DNA of 64,000 bases from Bacillota bacterium (GCA_023412275.1 JAEYNY010000021.1:22125-86124), one strand, 5' to 3'. Shown: positions 43,809-54,081, counted from the stretch's first letter. Notes: generated by a model from the letters alone, not told the origin. Numbers and translations are program-made.

Positions 43809-45632
43809 TTATTTTACCTTTATTCCAAATATCTTTTTTGCATAACTTCCTACTACTATAGTATCATTGTAAATGGCCGGGGAGGATTCAACATTTCCCT
43901 CCAAAGATACCGAGTCAAGGGTTTTTCCGTCCATAGGATCAACAAGACGCATATACCCGGCATAATCAGTATAAACTATATAGGTTTTGCCATCAGAGCT
44001 TTTGAAGTCAAGTGGAGAACACCAGCTGTATGCAGTCAGCTTTTTGTTCCATACTTCTTCACCGGTCTTTTTATCAAGTGCAATCATGTTTCCGTCAGTA
44101 TTGGAACCCGTAAAGCAAATATTGAATATCACAATATTACTTATATCGTCTTTACCAAGTACAGGAGTTCCCAGTGAACCACCGTTTATATAGTAGTTGT
44201 AAACGCACTTATAATCCTTCTGCCAAACAAGTTCACCTGTTTTTGCATTTATTTTTCTTATATTGCAATTAGCAAACTTGTTTTTTCCGTTCTCACCACG
44301 CTTGTCAACCTGGTTAGCGGTATAAAGGAATACCCCGTCCTTAGTTTCTTCTATTACAATAGAACTGTCGGTATCATCCCCTGTTTCATATATCCACACA
44401 GGCTTCATGGTATTCAGATCAAGACATTGCAGTGTACCTCCGTTATCGCAGAAATACATATAGTTTTTATAAACTGCAGGTGAATTTTCTATACCCTGTT
44501 CGTCATTATAAGGACTTCTGTAGCGGTACTTAGTTATTTGCGGTGCTATAGAAAGGGTTCCCGCTGTCTTATCGAATTTTGTATTCATTTTCACCTTGTA
44601 TACAAGTCCGTTTTCACCGCAGTCAAGAAGTGTGTCTGTCTTTTTATCCAGAATTGCAGAAGAATCATTGGCTCCCCAACCTCTGAATGCAACCTGATCT
44701 CTGCCGAATATGGAGTACATCTCCTTCTGGTTCAGAAGATTAAAAATTCTATATTTATATTCGCTGTATTTTTCGCCGTTATCATTTATCCCCATTCCTG
44801 TATAAAGTATCGGATAGCCTCTTGGGTCAATCATACCTGTTCCTTTTATAGGATAACCAATTTTTATAGGATTCCTGGTGGGCTTGCCCGTTTCAAGGTC
44901 AAGGAAATATATGTTCCCGTCAAGCGTTGGATATATTATCTCAACAAGGTCTTTTGACTTCATATCACTGTTAATGTTCATTAGCTTTCTAACATCTTCG
45001 GACCAATGAACAATAAGGGGCTGCCCTGTCCAACCTGTTCCCGGCCAAAAGCTGCCTTCGCCTGAGATTGCTCCCAGTCCGGTCTTTTTCCATACTATCT
45101 CCAGCTTTTTCTGACTTACTGTACGTGTTCCAAATGATGCATTATCTCTATAATTGTTTCCTCTGAATGTTGTTATCCCTTCAAGGTCTGAATATGTATC
45201 AGACGAACCAAAGCTGATTTTATTCTTGTTCTTTACCGTATATTCCTTCAAGGGGGTATTGTTCCTGAATATCCAGCTTTGCATTTTAGTTCCGTTTTTT
45301 AAAACATTATCAAATGCATATTCCGCAAAAGCTTTTGCACCATCAAAAGTTGATTCTGTAGTCCATGAGGTCTTCAACTTGCTTTGATCTGTAATTTCTG
45401 CAGGCATGGGGTCGGCTACGGGTGCTGGTTCCGCTTCTTCAACCTCGTCCTGACTTTTGCCAGCAGTAGTATTTGCAGCATAGGAATCTTTGCTGTTTCC
45501 CAATTTCCCCGAATTATTCATTTTACTTAATCCAATCATGACACCTGTTGTTATCAATGATAGTATTAAAATTGTCAGTATTACTTTAAGTCTGTTGGTT
45601 GCCTTTCTTCTTCTATATCTAGTCATTCTCAA
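43809..45632 (-). CDS. Membrane-anchored PQQ-like beta-propeller protein, paralogue 1
   Basis: 607 residues. A basic N-terminus and one helix (VILTILILSLITTGVMIGLS) anchor it outside the membrane, followed by an acidic linker and a repeat region of PQQ-like blades (QCLDLNTMKPVWIYETG, KINAKTGELVWQKDYKC, IALDKKTGEEVWNKKL). It is about 60% alike by eye to the gene directly upstream, so the two arose by tandem duplication. No catalytic PQQ residues or heme motif is seen; such propellers usually act as scaffolds or ligand binders. The function is unknown. Confidence 0.82.
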   Translation of the reverse strand: MRMTRYRRRKATNRLKVILTILILSLITTGVMIGLSKMNNSGKLGNSKDSYAANTTAGKSQDEVEEAEPAPVADPMPAEITDQSKLKTSWTTESTFDGAKAFAEYAFDNVLKNGTKMQSWIFRNNTPLKEYTVKNKNKISFGSSDTYSDLEGITTFRGNNYRDNASFGTRTVSQKKLEIVWKKTGLGAISGEGSFWPGTGWTGQPLIVHWSEDVRKLMNINSDMKSKDLVEIIYPTLDGNIYFLDLETGKPTRNPIKIGYPIKGTGMIDPRGYPILYTGMGINDNGEKYSEYKYRIFNLLNQKEMYSIFGRDQVAFRGWGANDSSAILDKKTDTLLDCGENGLVYKVKMNTKFDKTAGTLSIAPQITKYRYRSPYNDEQGIENSPAVYKNYMYFCDNGGTLQCLDLNTMKPVWIYETGDDTDSSIVIEETKDGVFLYTANQVDKRGENGKNKFANCNIRKINAKTGELVWQKDYKCVYNYYINGGSLGTPVLGKDDISNIVIFNICFTGSNTDGNMIALDKKTGEEVWNKKLTAYSWCSPLDFKSSDGKTYIVYTDYAGYMRLVDPMDGKTLDSVSLEGNVESSPAIYNDTIVVGSYAKKIFGIKVK

Positions 45633-45649
45633 TTTACTCCCCAGTAATT

Positions 45650-47458
45650 TTACTTAATTTTTACTCCGTATATTTTCTTTGCATAAGTACCTACTACCGC
45701 CATATCATTGTATACTGACGGTGATGCCTCAACATTCCCTCCGACTGAGATTTTATCCAAATCCTCTCCTGTTTTAGGGTCTATCAAATGCATATATCCT
45801 TTAAAGTCACAAAGCAGCATATGGGTCTTTCCGTCTTTGGACATAAAATCTACAGGAGAACTCCAACTGTATGCCTCCAACTGTCTTTTCCAAACCTCTT
45901 TACCTGTTTTCTTATCCAGTGCCACAAGGGTCCCATCACTTGTAGAACCTGTCAGCGCTACATTAAATATTACAATATCACTTATATCATTTTTTCCTAT
46001 TACGGGAGTTGCCAACGCTCCTCCGTTTATATAATTCTGATAAACACAGGAATAGTCCTTCTGCCATACCAGTTCTCCGGTCAGGGCATTAATCTTTCTT
46101 ATGTTGCAGTTTGCCCTCGCTCCGGATTTTCCCCTCTTGTCAATCTCATTTGCTGTGTAAAGGAATACTCCTTCGTCAGTTTCTTCAAGGGTAATGGAGC
46201 TATCGGTATCATCACCGGACTTAAAAATCCAAACAGGTTCAAGTTTGTTGATGTCCAAACATTGTATGGTTCCTCCGTTATCAGCAAAATACATGAGGTT
46301 CCTGTAAACCGCAGGTGAATTTTCAATTCCCTGTTCTGAGCTGTAGCTACTCTTGTAACGGTATTTTGTTATTGTAGGATTAATTGAAATTGTTCCTGCT
46401 TCCTTGTTAAACTTTGTATTAAGCTTCGCCTTGTAAACGAGACCATTTTCCCCACAATCTAAAAGCGTATCGGTGTACCTGTTCAGCAGTGCAGAGGAAT
46501 CATTTGCTCCCCATGCTCTAAATGCAACAGGATCATTTCCAGGCATTGAAAATATCTCCTTTTGGTGAATCAAATCATATATCCTGTATTTGAAAGCACC
46601 TTTTCTGCCATCATTCTCGTTTAAACCTTGTCCTGTATAAAATAACGGATAGCCTCTTGGGTCAACCATGCCTGTTCCTTTAACGGTAAACCCAATATTC
46701 ATTCTAGGTCTGGATTCTTTTCCTGTCTCCATGTCAAGGAAATATACATGTCCGTCAAATACGGGATATATTACTTCAACAAGATCCTTATCTTTTAAAT
46801 CATTATTGACGTTCATTACTTTTCTAACATCCGGAGACCAGTGGGCCAGAAGCGGTTGCCCTGTCCAACCTGCGCCAGGCCAGTAACTTCCTACTCCTGA
46901 AACAGCTCCAATGTCATGTGTCCATACTATCTCCAGCTTTTTTTCCTTAACATCAGCTTTTCCCCATGAAGGAGCTGTTCTATAGTTATTTCCTCTGAAT
47001 GTTGTAACGCCTTCAAGTTCCGAGTACATTCCGGGAGAACCAAAGGCAAGGTTGTAAGACGGATTGTAGCTTGATGTCACCTTGTTGCTTACAAGTCTCC
47101 AGTATCTTATATTTCCGTCCTTAAATGTTTTCTTTATCGAACCATCCCCCATTGCAGCTTTAGAAATAAAGCTTGCGGGGTTCTTCCACGAAATCAGAAG
47201 ATCATCAGGGTTAGTACTTTCAGTCGGTTGCTGTGCTTTATCTGTTTCCTCAGTGGGAGTATTCTCAGTAGCAGTATCCGTAGAAACTGATGCGGTCGCA
47301 GTTGTCTGCGTAGCTGTCTGCGGTGTTTTATTTGAATCTTTTGGTGGAAGCTTCCCGATATAAACCATGTATATTGCTATCATAGCTACTAATAAAGCAA
47401 ATAAAGCAACAACTAATGCGGGAAGCAGCTTGTTAACATTTTTTCTTCTTCTGCTCAT
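45650..47458 (-). CDS. Membrane-anchored PQQ-like beta-propeller protein, paralogue 2
   Basis: 602 residues with the same plan as its neighbour: one N-terminal helix, a Thr/Ser-rich linker (TQTTATASVSTDTATENT), then propeller blades such as IQCLDINKLEPVWIFKSG and LVALDKKTGKEVWKRQLE. The shared block TTFRGNNYR occurs in both. The gap between the genes is only 17 bp, so they are co-transcribed. Divergent from the Ca-type ATPase gene. Confidence 0.82.
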   Translation of the reverse strand: MSRRRKNVNKLLPALVVALFALLVAMIAIYMVYIGKLPPKDSNKTPQTATQTTATASVSTDTATENTPTEETDKAQQPTESTNPDDLLISWKNPASFISKAAMGDGSIKKTFKDGNIRYWRLVSNKVTSSYNPSYNLAFGSPGMYSELEGVTTFRGNNYRTAPSWGKADVKEKKLEIVWTHDIGAVSGVGSYWPGAGWTGQPLLAHWSPDVRKVMNVNNDLKDKDLVEVIYPVFDGHVYFLDMETGKESRPRMNIGFTVKGTGMVDPRGYPLFYTGQGLNENDGRKGAFKYRIYDLIHQKEIFSMPGNDPVAFRAWGANDSSALLNRYTDTLLDCGENGLVYKAKLNTKFNKEAGTISINPTITKYRYKSSYSSEQGIENSPAVYRNLMYFADNGGTIQCLDINKLEPVWIFKSGDDTDSSITLEETDEGVFLYTANEIDKRGKSGARANCNIRKINALTGELVWQKDYSCVYQNYINGGALATPVIGKNDISDIVIFNVALTGSTSDGTLVALDKKTGKEVWKRQLEAYSWSSPVDFMSKDGKTHMLLCDFKGYMHLIDPKTGEDLDKISVGGNVEASPSVYNDMAVVGTYAKKIYGVKIK

Positions 47459-47679
47459 TTTCTATCTCCATTTTTAAATTACTATTTTGGCCACATTTGG
47501 CAACTCATCATATCCTACTTATTATAACAGACTGATAAAAATAATTATATTTCTTTTTGTTAAAAATGTTGTAACCTTTATATCATACAATTGTTAAATT
47601 TTACATATTTCCTATATCTTAATTTTGCCAATTTCTTTCGAATACAATCCATTTAAATAGCAGAAATTAATTATATATA

Positions 47680-47708
47680 TGGACAATTTTGCTTAACCTA
47701 ATTATAAT
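47680..47708 (+). promoter_or_regulatory. Promoter of the P-type ATPase
   Basis: -35 TGGACA (47680-47685) and -10 TATAAT (47703-47708) with 17-bp spacing, 27 bp before the start codon. Confidence 0.65.
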
Positions 47709-47734
47709 TAGTAAAAATATCAAAGGGGGAGCTT

Positions 47735-50365
47735 ATGAATAACTACTATAACCTGTCAACTGATGAAGTTTTGAAAAAACTCAACACCAGTATGGAAGGA
47801 ATATCAGTTAAAGAAGTAGACCGTCTTAGAGCCCAATACGGCTTTAATGAACTTAAAGCTGAGAATAAAGCAGGATTCTTTAAAGTTTTTTTCAGTCAAT
47901 TTAAAGATTTTCTGGTTATAATCCTTCTGATTGCTGGTGTTATTTCTCTGTTTCTAAAAGACTATGAAAGTGCTATAGTAATCTTCGCAGTTACTATACT
48001 TAACTCCATTTTAGGAACGGTACAGCATTTTAAGGCCGAAAAATCCCTTGACAGCTTAAAAACACTTTCATCTCCCATAGCCAAGGTCATAAGGAATAAT
48101 GAAAAGATTGAAATACCATCCCGTGAAGTTTTAGTAGGGGATATACTTCTTCTTGAAGCAGGCGACTTTGTAAGTGCAGACGGAAGAATCCTTGAAAATT
48201 ACAGTCTTCAGGTCAATGAGAGCTCACTCACGGGAGAATCTGAAAGTGTACTCAAAGAAACGGACGTTATCAAAGAAAATGATATTGCTATTGGTGACAG
48301 AAAGAACATGGTGTTTACAGGCAGCCTTATTACTTACGGTAGGGCCGTAGTGGCAGTTACAGATATCGGAATGTCAACAGAGCTGGGAAAAATTGCACAT
48401 TTGATGGAATCAGCTCAAAGTAAAGAAACTCCTCTTCAAGTCAGCCTTGATAAATTTGGTAAAAAGCTGGCTGTTGCCATACTTATACTTTGCGGAATAA
48501 TATTTGCTGCAAATGTTTTGAGAGGCTACTCTCTAATTGATTCATTTATGTTCGCAATAGCACTGGCGGTTGCTGCAATCCCAGAGGCACTAAGCTCCAT
48601 TGTTACCATTGTCCTTGCAATAGGTACTCAGAAAATGGCTAAAGAAAATGCCATTATAAGAAAACTTCACTCTGTTGAGAGCCTTGGAAGCGTATCTGTA
48701 ATTTGCTCTGACAAAACCGGTACACTTACACAAAATAAAATGGTGGCAGAAAAAGTATTCGTTGGTTCAAAGGTACTAGAATCCGGTGGCCTTTCAATGG
48801 ACGATACTCTTCAAAGAATAATTGTAAAAATGAGTGCTTTGGCAAGCGATGCCACCATTACCGGAGACAAGGGTGTTGGAGACCCCACTGAGCTGGCTTT
48901 TATAAAGCTTGCAAATAATTACGGCTATGAAGAAGAAGATCTTCGCAAGGAATACCCCAGACTTTCTGAAGTCCCTTTTGACTCAGACAGAAAGCTCATG
49001 AGTACCTTTCATAATATCGAGGGACAGTACATGATGTTTACAAAAGGGGCTCCTGATATTATCCTCAGCAGAGTAAGCAATATTGCTGAAGAAAATGGAG
49101 AAAGGCCCATTTCTAAGAGTGATATTGAAATGTTAGAAGGTATTAACAGAGACTTTTCCAATGAAGGATTAAGAGTCCTTGCCTTTGCACATAAAAAGTT
49201 TGATTCCCAGACGAATATTTCTGTTGAAGACGAAAAGCACCTTACTTTTGTGGGTTTAATTGCAATGATTGATCCTCCACGTGAAGAATCAAAGCTTGCA
49301 GTTGCTGACTGCATTAAAGCCGGAATTAAACCTGTGATGATAACAGGTGACCATAAAATCACAGCCTCTGCAATAGCCAGAGAAATCGGAATTATGACAG
49401 AAAACGGAAGGGCTGTGGAAGGTACTGAAGTTGAAAAAATGTCAGATGAAGAGCTGAGAAATAATGTTGAAGATATATCTGTTTATGCACGTGTTTCTCC
49501 TGAGCACAAAATAAGAATAGTTAAGGCATGGCAGGACAAGGGAAACGTTGTTGCAATGACCGGAGATGGAGTAAATGATGCTCCTGCCCTGAAACAGGCA
49601 GACATCGGTGTAGCAATGGGGAAAGTTGGTACGGAGGTAGCAAAGGATGCCGCATCAATGATTCTTGTGGACGATAATTTTGCTACTATTGTGAAGGCGG
49701 TGTCAAACGGACGAAGTATTTACACGAATATTAAAAACTCCATAAAATTCTTGCTTTCGGGAAATACAGCCGGAATACTTGCTGTTCTGTACACGTCAAT
49801 TCTGGCACTTCCACTGCCTTTTACGGCAATGCATTTATTGTTTATAAACCTTCTTACAGACTCCATGCCCGCTATAGCCCTTGGATTGGAACCTTACAGA
49901 AAAGATGTGCTGAATTCCAAACCTCGTGATATTAATGAGCCTCTCTTAAACAAAGGCTTTCTGTTTCATGTTCTTTTCGAAGGTGCAGTTATTGCGGCCA
50001 GTACTCTTGCAGCGTTTTATTATGGTCTGAACAAAGGTGATGCCACCCTAGCAAGTACAATGGCTTTTGCTGTTCTTGCCTTATCGCGAATGATTCATGG
50101 CTTCAATTGTCGCTCTAAGTACCCCATATATAAAGTCGGAATTTTTTCCAACATATTTCTTTGGGGTGCTTTGATCATAGGAGTTATTTTGTTGGCATTG
50201 GTACTTTGGGTTCCTTTGCTTCAGAGTTTATTTACAATTAATCCAAACGTGTTAGAAAATTTAGGCATAATTGTACTTCTGGCATTAGTTCCACTGGTTG
50301 TCATTCAAATTTATAAAGCTATAAGAACAGCCATGAATAGTAATAGTAAAATGACCAAACAATAA
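47735..50365 (+). CDS. Calcium-type P2A P-type ATPase
   Basis: 876 residues, ten membrane helices. The phosphorylation motif is CSDKTGTLTQNKM, the actuator loop is LTGESE, the hinge is MTGDGVNDAPALKQADIG, and helix 4 has IPEAL at the ion site. The N-terminal cation-ATPase domain begins YYNLSTDEVLKKL. These mark a SERCA/PMR1-like Ca2+ exporter in the plasma membrane. AAGGGGGAG lies 5-6 nt before the ATG. A 42-aa gene follows after 37 bp. Confidence 0.93.
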   Translation: MNNYYNLSTDEVLKKLNTSMEGISVKEVDRLRAQYGFNELKAENKAGFFKVFFSQFKDFLVIILLIAGVISLFLKDYESAIVIFAVTILNSILGTVQHFKAEKSLDSLKTLSSPIAKVIRNNEKIEIPSREVLVGDILLLEAGDFVSADGRILENYSLQVNESSLTGESESVLKETDVIKENDIAIGDRKNMVFTGSLITYGRAVVAVTDIGMSTELGKIAHLMESAQSKETPLQVSLDKFGKKLAVAILILCGIIFAANVLRGYSLIDSFMFAIALAVAAIPEALSSIVTIVLAIGTQKMAKENAIIRKLHSVESLGSVSVICSDKTGTLTQNKMVAEKVFVGSKVLESGGLSMDDTLQRIIVKMSALASDATITGDKGVGDPTELAFIKLANNYGYEEEDLRKEYPRLSEVPFDSDRKLMSTFHNIEGQYMMFTKGAPDIILSRVSNIAEENGERPISKSDIEMLEGINRDFSNEGLRVLAFAHKKFDSQTNISVEDEKHLTFVGLIAMIDPPREESKLAVADCIKAGIKPVMITGDHKITASAIAREIGIMTENGRAVEGTEVEKMSDEELRNNVEDISVYARVSPEHKIRIVKAWQDKGNVVAMTGDGVNDAPALKQADIGVAMGKVGTEVAKDAASMILVDDNFATIVKAVSNGRSIYTNIKNSIKFLLSGNTAGILAVLYTSILALPLPFTAMHLLFINLLTDSMPAIALGLEPYRKDVLNSKPRDINEPLLNKGFLFHVLFEGAVIAASTLAAFYYGLNKGDATLASTMAFAVLALSRMIHGFNCRSKYPIYKVGIFSNIFLWGALIIGVILLALVLWVPLLQSLFTINPNVLENLGIIVLLALVPLVVIQIYKAIRTAMNSNSKMTKQ

Positions 50366-50402
50366 AGCTGTAAATCAATATCAGCCAGGGAGGTTATGCT
50401 AT

Positions 50403-50531
50403 ATGGGAAAAAATAAAAGTACAAAATCAGATGGTGTGGAATATTTTGCTGATACACAGAACTTGGAAACCCAGAAACGTATATCAAAAGGAAACATTAA
50501 AAAGTCAGTTTTAGAGACTAAAACCAAATAA
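50403..50531 (+). CDS. Small hydrophilic protein, 42 residues, unknown
   Basis: A 42-codon frame begins MGKNKSTKSDGVEYFADTQN and ends in KTK. GGGAGG stands 9 nt before the ATG, and a clean terminator follows 12 bp after the stop. It lies 37 bp after the Ca-type ATPase gene, so it is probably co-transcribed. The product is Lys-rich and uncharged in the middle, without a membrane helix or Cys. I do not recognise a family. Confidence 0.6.
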   Translation: MGKNKSTKSDGVEYFADTQNLETQKRISKGNIKKSVLETKTK

Positions 50532-50543
50532 ATACTTTACACT

Positions 50544-50583
50544 AAAAAAGACGCTGTCGGATTAAACCAACAGCGTCTTTTTT
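50544..50583. terminator. Bidirectional terminator
   Basis: AAAAAAGACGCTGT and ACAGCGTCTTTTTT form an 8-bp GC-rich stem extended by A-T pairs around a 12-nt loop. It ends the ATPase/42-aa unit and the convergent hydrogenase operon. Confidence 0.9.
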
Positions 50584-50601
50584 ATTTATTATTTTATAAA
50601 A

Positions 50602-52326
50602 TTATCTTGCTGTATAATGTGTGTGAAGCAGCTTGTGAGCCTTGTGTCCACCAGCTTCTCCAAGATACTCTGAGTACAATTTCTGTATTTCAGGGTTTTC
50701 ATGTGACTTTCTCTTTTCACATGAAGCATCTATATCATAAAGGCCCTTGATTCTTGCAGTTTTAACAGCATCTGTAGTTGATTTATCCTTGATGATTGGC
50801 TGTCCGCCACCGTTGATACATCCGCCTTCACAACCCATTACTTCTATGAAGTGATAGTTTGCTTCACCTGCTCTTATTTTATCAAGAAGCTTTGACGCAT
50901 TTCCTGTACCGTTTGCAACAGCTACCTTTATCTCCATATCAGCGATATTTACAGTAGCCTCTTTTATTCCATCCAAACCTCTTACAGCAGTATACTCAAT
51001 GCAATCAAGTGATTTTCCTGTAAGCTTGTCAGCTACTGTACGAAGAGCAGCTTCCATAACTCCTCCGGTATTACCGAATATTGTTCCTGCACCGGAGTAT
51101 GTTCCAAGTATACTGTCCTGCTTGCTGTTTTCCAACTCTGCAAATTTGATTCCTGCCTGTCTTATCATCTTTGCAAGTTCTCTTGTAGTTATAACCGCAT
51201 CAATATCCTTTAATCCGTCAACGTTCATTTCTTCCCTGTCTGCTTCATACTTCTTTGCAGTACATGGCATTACTGATACAACAAATACGCTCTTTGGATC
51301 AACATCAGCCTTAACAGGATAGTAGGATTTTGCAATTGCACCGAACATTTGTTGCGGTGATTTGCAGGATGAAAGATTTTCTATAAAATCATGGTAATTA
51401 TGCTCACAGTATTTAATCCATCCCGGTGAACATGAAGTAATCAATGGGAGTTTTCCACCGTTTTGAATTCTGTTTATAAGCTCGTTACCTTCTTCTATTA
51501 TTGTCAGGTCAGCACTGAAGTTGGTATCAAATACCTTGTTGAAGCCCAATCTTCTAAGTGCTGTAACCATTTTACCTTCAACATTTGTTCCCGGAGCAAA
51601 TCCGAATTCTTCACCAAGAGCAACTCTTACAGCAGGTGCAGTTTGAACAACAACGTGTAAATCAGGATTTTCGAGAGCCTTCCATACCTTTGCAGTATCA
51701 TCTCTCTCCTGTAATGCTCCAACAGGACATATCTTGATACACTGACCGCAGTTTATACACTCCTGACTTGCAAGACCTTCTTCATATGCAGTTGTAACTG
51801 TCATATGTGCACCACGGAAAGCAAAGTCAATAGCGCTTACATCCTGTATCTTTGAACAGACACTTACGCATCTTCCGCAAAGAACGCACTTGTTAGGATC
51901 TCTTACGATAGGGCCGGAAGTATCAAGACATCCCTTGTCAACCTTTCCTTCATAAGGAAGTGTATCTATTCCGTTATCATTACATAGTGTCTGAAGCTCA
52001 CACTTCAAGTTTCTTGGACATGAAAGACATTCTCTGTTATGGTTTGCCATAATAAGCTCAAGTATGTTCTTTCTTGCTTCTCTTACTGTGCTTGTAGCAG
52101 TTTTTACAACGATACCCTCAGATACCTTAGTTACACATGCAGGATGAAGGCCTCTCCAACCTTCAACCTCAACTACGCAGACCCTACATGAACCGGGCTC
52201 GTTAATACCCTTCATAAAACATAAAGTCGGAATATCTATATTCAGCTGTTTTGCAGCTTCAAGAATTGTAGTATTCTTTGGAACAGAAACATCAAATCCG
52301 TCTATTTTTAAATTAATCATATCCAT
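50602..52326 (-). CDS. hndD: [FeFe] hydrogenase large subunit (HndD/HydA type)
   Basis: 574 residues. Domains in order: N-terminal [2Fe-2S] (CFMKGINEPGSCRVC), His-ligated cluster (HNRECLSCPRNLKC), two [4Fe-4S] ferredoxin motifs (CVLCGRCVSVC and CINCGQCIKIC), then the H-cluster domain with TSCSPGWIKYC, MPCTAKKYE and MGCEGGCINGGGQP. A C-terminal small-subunit tail completes it. It is the third gene after the NuoE- and NuoF-like subunits (3-bp gap), giving an NAD(P)H-linked or bifurcating multimeric hydrogenase that disposes of reductant as H2. Confidence 0.95.
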   Translation of the reverse strand: MDMINLKIDGFDVSVPKNTTILEAAKQLNIDIPTLCFMKGINEPGSCRVCVVEVEGWRGLHPACVTKVSEGIVVKTATSTVREARKNILELIMANHNRECLSCPRNLKCELQTLCNDNGIDTLPYEGKVDKGCLDTSGPIVRDPNKCVLCGRCVSVCSKIQDVSAIDFAFRGAHMTVTTAYEEGLASQECINCGQCIKICPVGALQERDDTAKVWKALENPDLHVVVQTAPAVRVALGEEFGFAPGTNVEGKMVTALRRLGFNKVFDTNFSADLTIIEEGNELINRIQNGGKLPLITSCSPGWIKYCEHNYHDFIENLSSCKSPQQMFGAIAKSYYPVKADVDPKSVFVVSVMPCTAKKYEADREEMNVDGLKDIDAVITTRELAKMIRQAGIKFAELENSKQDSILGTYSGAGTIFGNTGGVMEAALRTVADKLTGKSLDCIEYTAVRGLDGIKEATVNIADMEIKVAVANGTGNASKLLDKIRAGEANYHFIEVMGCEGGCINGGGQPIIKDKSTTDAVKTARIKGLYDIDASCEKRKSHENPEIQKLYSEYLGEAGGHKAHKLLHTHYTAR

Positions 52327-52328
52327 AA

Positions 52329-53618
52329 TTATTTACCTGCCTTTCCAGACATGCTGCACACTCCGGCTCTACATTTTCCGTTGATATGCTCCAAAAATTC
52401 TTCTTCAAAATATTTAACCAGTGTTATCAATGGCATTGGAGCACTTTGTCCCAATCCGCAGAAACTTGTTGTCTTCATAGTTTGTGCAAGACTCTTCATT
52501 TTATTAAAATCAGCCATAGTTGCAGTTCCTTCTGTCATCTTGTCAAGAATTTCAACCAGTCTGTGGTTACCTTCTCTACAAGGTGTACATTTTCCGCAGG
52601 ATTCCTCCTCGAAGAACTCCATAACGGTTTTCAGGTAATCTACTGCACAATGTGTATCATCTACTACCAGTACTGCACCTGAACCCAATGAAAAACCTGC
52701 TTTTTTCAAATCATAATAGCATATCTTTGTATCAATCATGCTTTCTGGGAAACAGCTTCCTGATGAACCGCCAAGGTGAACAAATTTCAACTTGCGTCCG
52801 TCTTTCATTCCTCCACCCAGGTTAAATATAAGTTCTCTCAAAGTTGTTCCGAAAGGTATTTCGTAAACTCCTCTGTTGTTAACATTACCTGACAAGCACA
52901 TTAATTTTGTACCGCCACTGAACTCAGTTCCCATTGAGCTGAATTTCTCTCCGCCGTCCTTTATTATCCATGGAATACATGAATATGTTTCAACGTTGTT
53001 CAGTATTGTAGGCATTTGATATAAACCGCAATTCTTTATATAAGGCGGCTTTTGTCTTGGTCTTCCGGTCTTACCTTCGATTGATTCAACCAAAGCTGTA
53101 TTTTCACCGCAAACATATGCACCTGCACCTGAAACAACCTTTAATTCAAAATCAAAACCTTCTCTGCCTAGAATATTCTTACCCAAATATCCTGCTTTTT
53201 TTGCATTTTCTATAGCACTTTTCACGATTTTCTGAATAGCCGCATATTCGCCTCTGATATAGATATATCCTTCCTTGGCGCCCATTATATATGCACCTAT
53301 GGTCATACCTTCAATTAGTTCAAACGGGTCTTCAGACAATATATGTTTATCCTTAAATGTACCGGGTTCACCTTCATCGGCATTACAAACCATGTATTTA
53401 GGTCCTTTTTGGATTGCGTACGCTTGTTCCCACTTGATTCCTGTAGGATAAGCAGCACCACCTCTACCAAAAAGGTTTGCTTTCTTTATTTCTTCTATTG
53501 CATCAAGGTGTTCCATTGACATTGTCTTTTTTAAGCCTTCATATCCGCCGGCCTGAATATACTCTTCAACACTGTCAGGTTTAATTTTCCCAAATCTTGC
53601 GCTTAGTACCTTATCCAT
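52329..53618 (-). CDS. hndC: NuoF-like hydrogenase subunit (HndC/HydB type)
   Basis: 429 residues, limited to the NuoF core. The NADH/FMN-binding parts are LFGRGGAAYPTGIKW and CNADEGEPGTFKDK; the [4Fe-4S] motif is ESCGKCTPCREG. The extra N-terminal thioredoxin-like domain and C-terminal ferredoxin domain found in longer HydB proteins are missing. GGAGGG lies 8 nt before the ATG, and the first 8 bp overlap the NuoE gene. It should pass electrons from NAD(P)H to the hydrogenase subunit. Confidence 0.93.
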   Translation of the reverse strand: MDKVLSARFGKIKPDSVEEYIQAGGYEGLKKTMSMEHLDAIEEIKKANLFGRGGAAYPTGIKWEQAYAIQKGPKYMVCNADEGEPGTFKDKHILSEDPFELIEGMTIGAYIMGAKEGYIYIRGEYAAIQKIVKSAIENAKKAGYLGKNILGREGFDFELKVVSGAGAYVCGENTALVESIEGKTGRPRQKPPYIKNCGLYQMPTILNNVETYSCIPWIIKDGGEKFSSMGTEFSGGTKLMCLSGNVNNRGVYEIPFGTTLRELIFNLGGGMKDGRKLKFVHLGGSSGSCFPESMIDTKICYYDLKKAGFSLGSGAVLVVDDTHCAVDYLKTVMEFFEEESCGKCTPCREGNHRLVEILDKMTEGTATMADFNKMKSLAQTMKTTSFCGLGQSAPMPLITLVKYFEEEFLEHINGKCRAGVCSMSGKAGK

Positions 53619-54081
53619 TATGTTGGCCCTCCCTGTAAGAGTCTACTATCTCTGACAACTTCTCAGACGTGAGATTACCATAAACTTTTTCACCTATTTT
53701 GATAGCAGGAGCTATGTCACATGCACCAAAACAGCTTGACTGAATCAATGTAAAAACTCCGTCTTCAGTAGTCTCACCCGGTTTTAAACCAAGTTTTTCT
53801 TCAAGAAGCTGCAATACATTTTTTGCACCTGAAACATAACATGGTCCGCTTTTACAGACTTCAACCAGATACTTGCCTCTAGGCTCATTGCCAAACATTG
53901 AATAAAAAGTAATTACACTATATACCCTGCTAACAGGCATATCTAGCGCTTCTGCTACAAATACTACCCATTCATGGGGCAGGGAATTAGTCCCCGAAAT
54001 ATTTTGCAGTTCTAACATCACTTGAATAAGATTGTCTTTTGAATTGCCGTAGCGATTCAATATCTCCTTAACCTTCTCCAT
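53611..54081 (-). CDS. hndA: NuoE-like [2Fe-2S] hydrogenase subunit (HndA/HydC type)
   Basis: About 156 residues. The four Cys ligands lie in VCKSGPCYVSGA and QSSCFGACDIAPA, as in NuoE. GGGAGGG is 5 nt before ATG 54081; the frame continues upstream to 54270, but that part resembles no NuoE and lies in the untranslated leader. First gene of the hydrogenase operon, following a strong promoter at 54242-54270 and a leader of about 150 nt. Confidence 0.92.
   Translation of the reverse strand: MEKVKEILNRYGNSKDNLIQVMLELQNISGTNSLPHEWVVFVAEALDMPVSRVYSVITFYSMFGNEPRGKYLVEVCKSGPCYVSGAKNVLQLLEEKLGLKPGETTEDGVFTLIQSSCFGACDIAPAIKIGEKVYGNLTSEKLSEIVDSYREGQHNG

Noticed and set aside
45788..46318. 176-codon plus-strand frame
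   Set aside because: Antisense to the second beta-propeller gene and without any recognisable signature.
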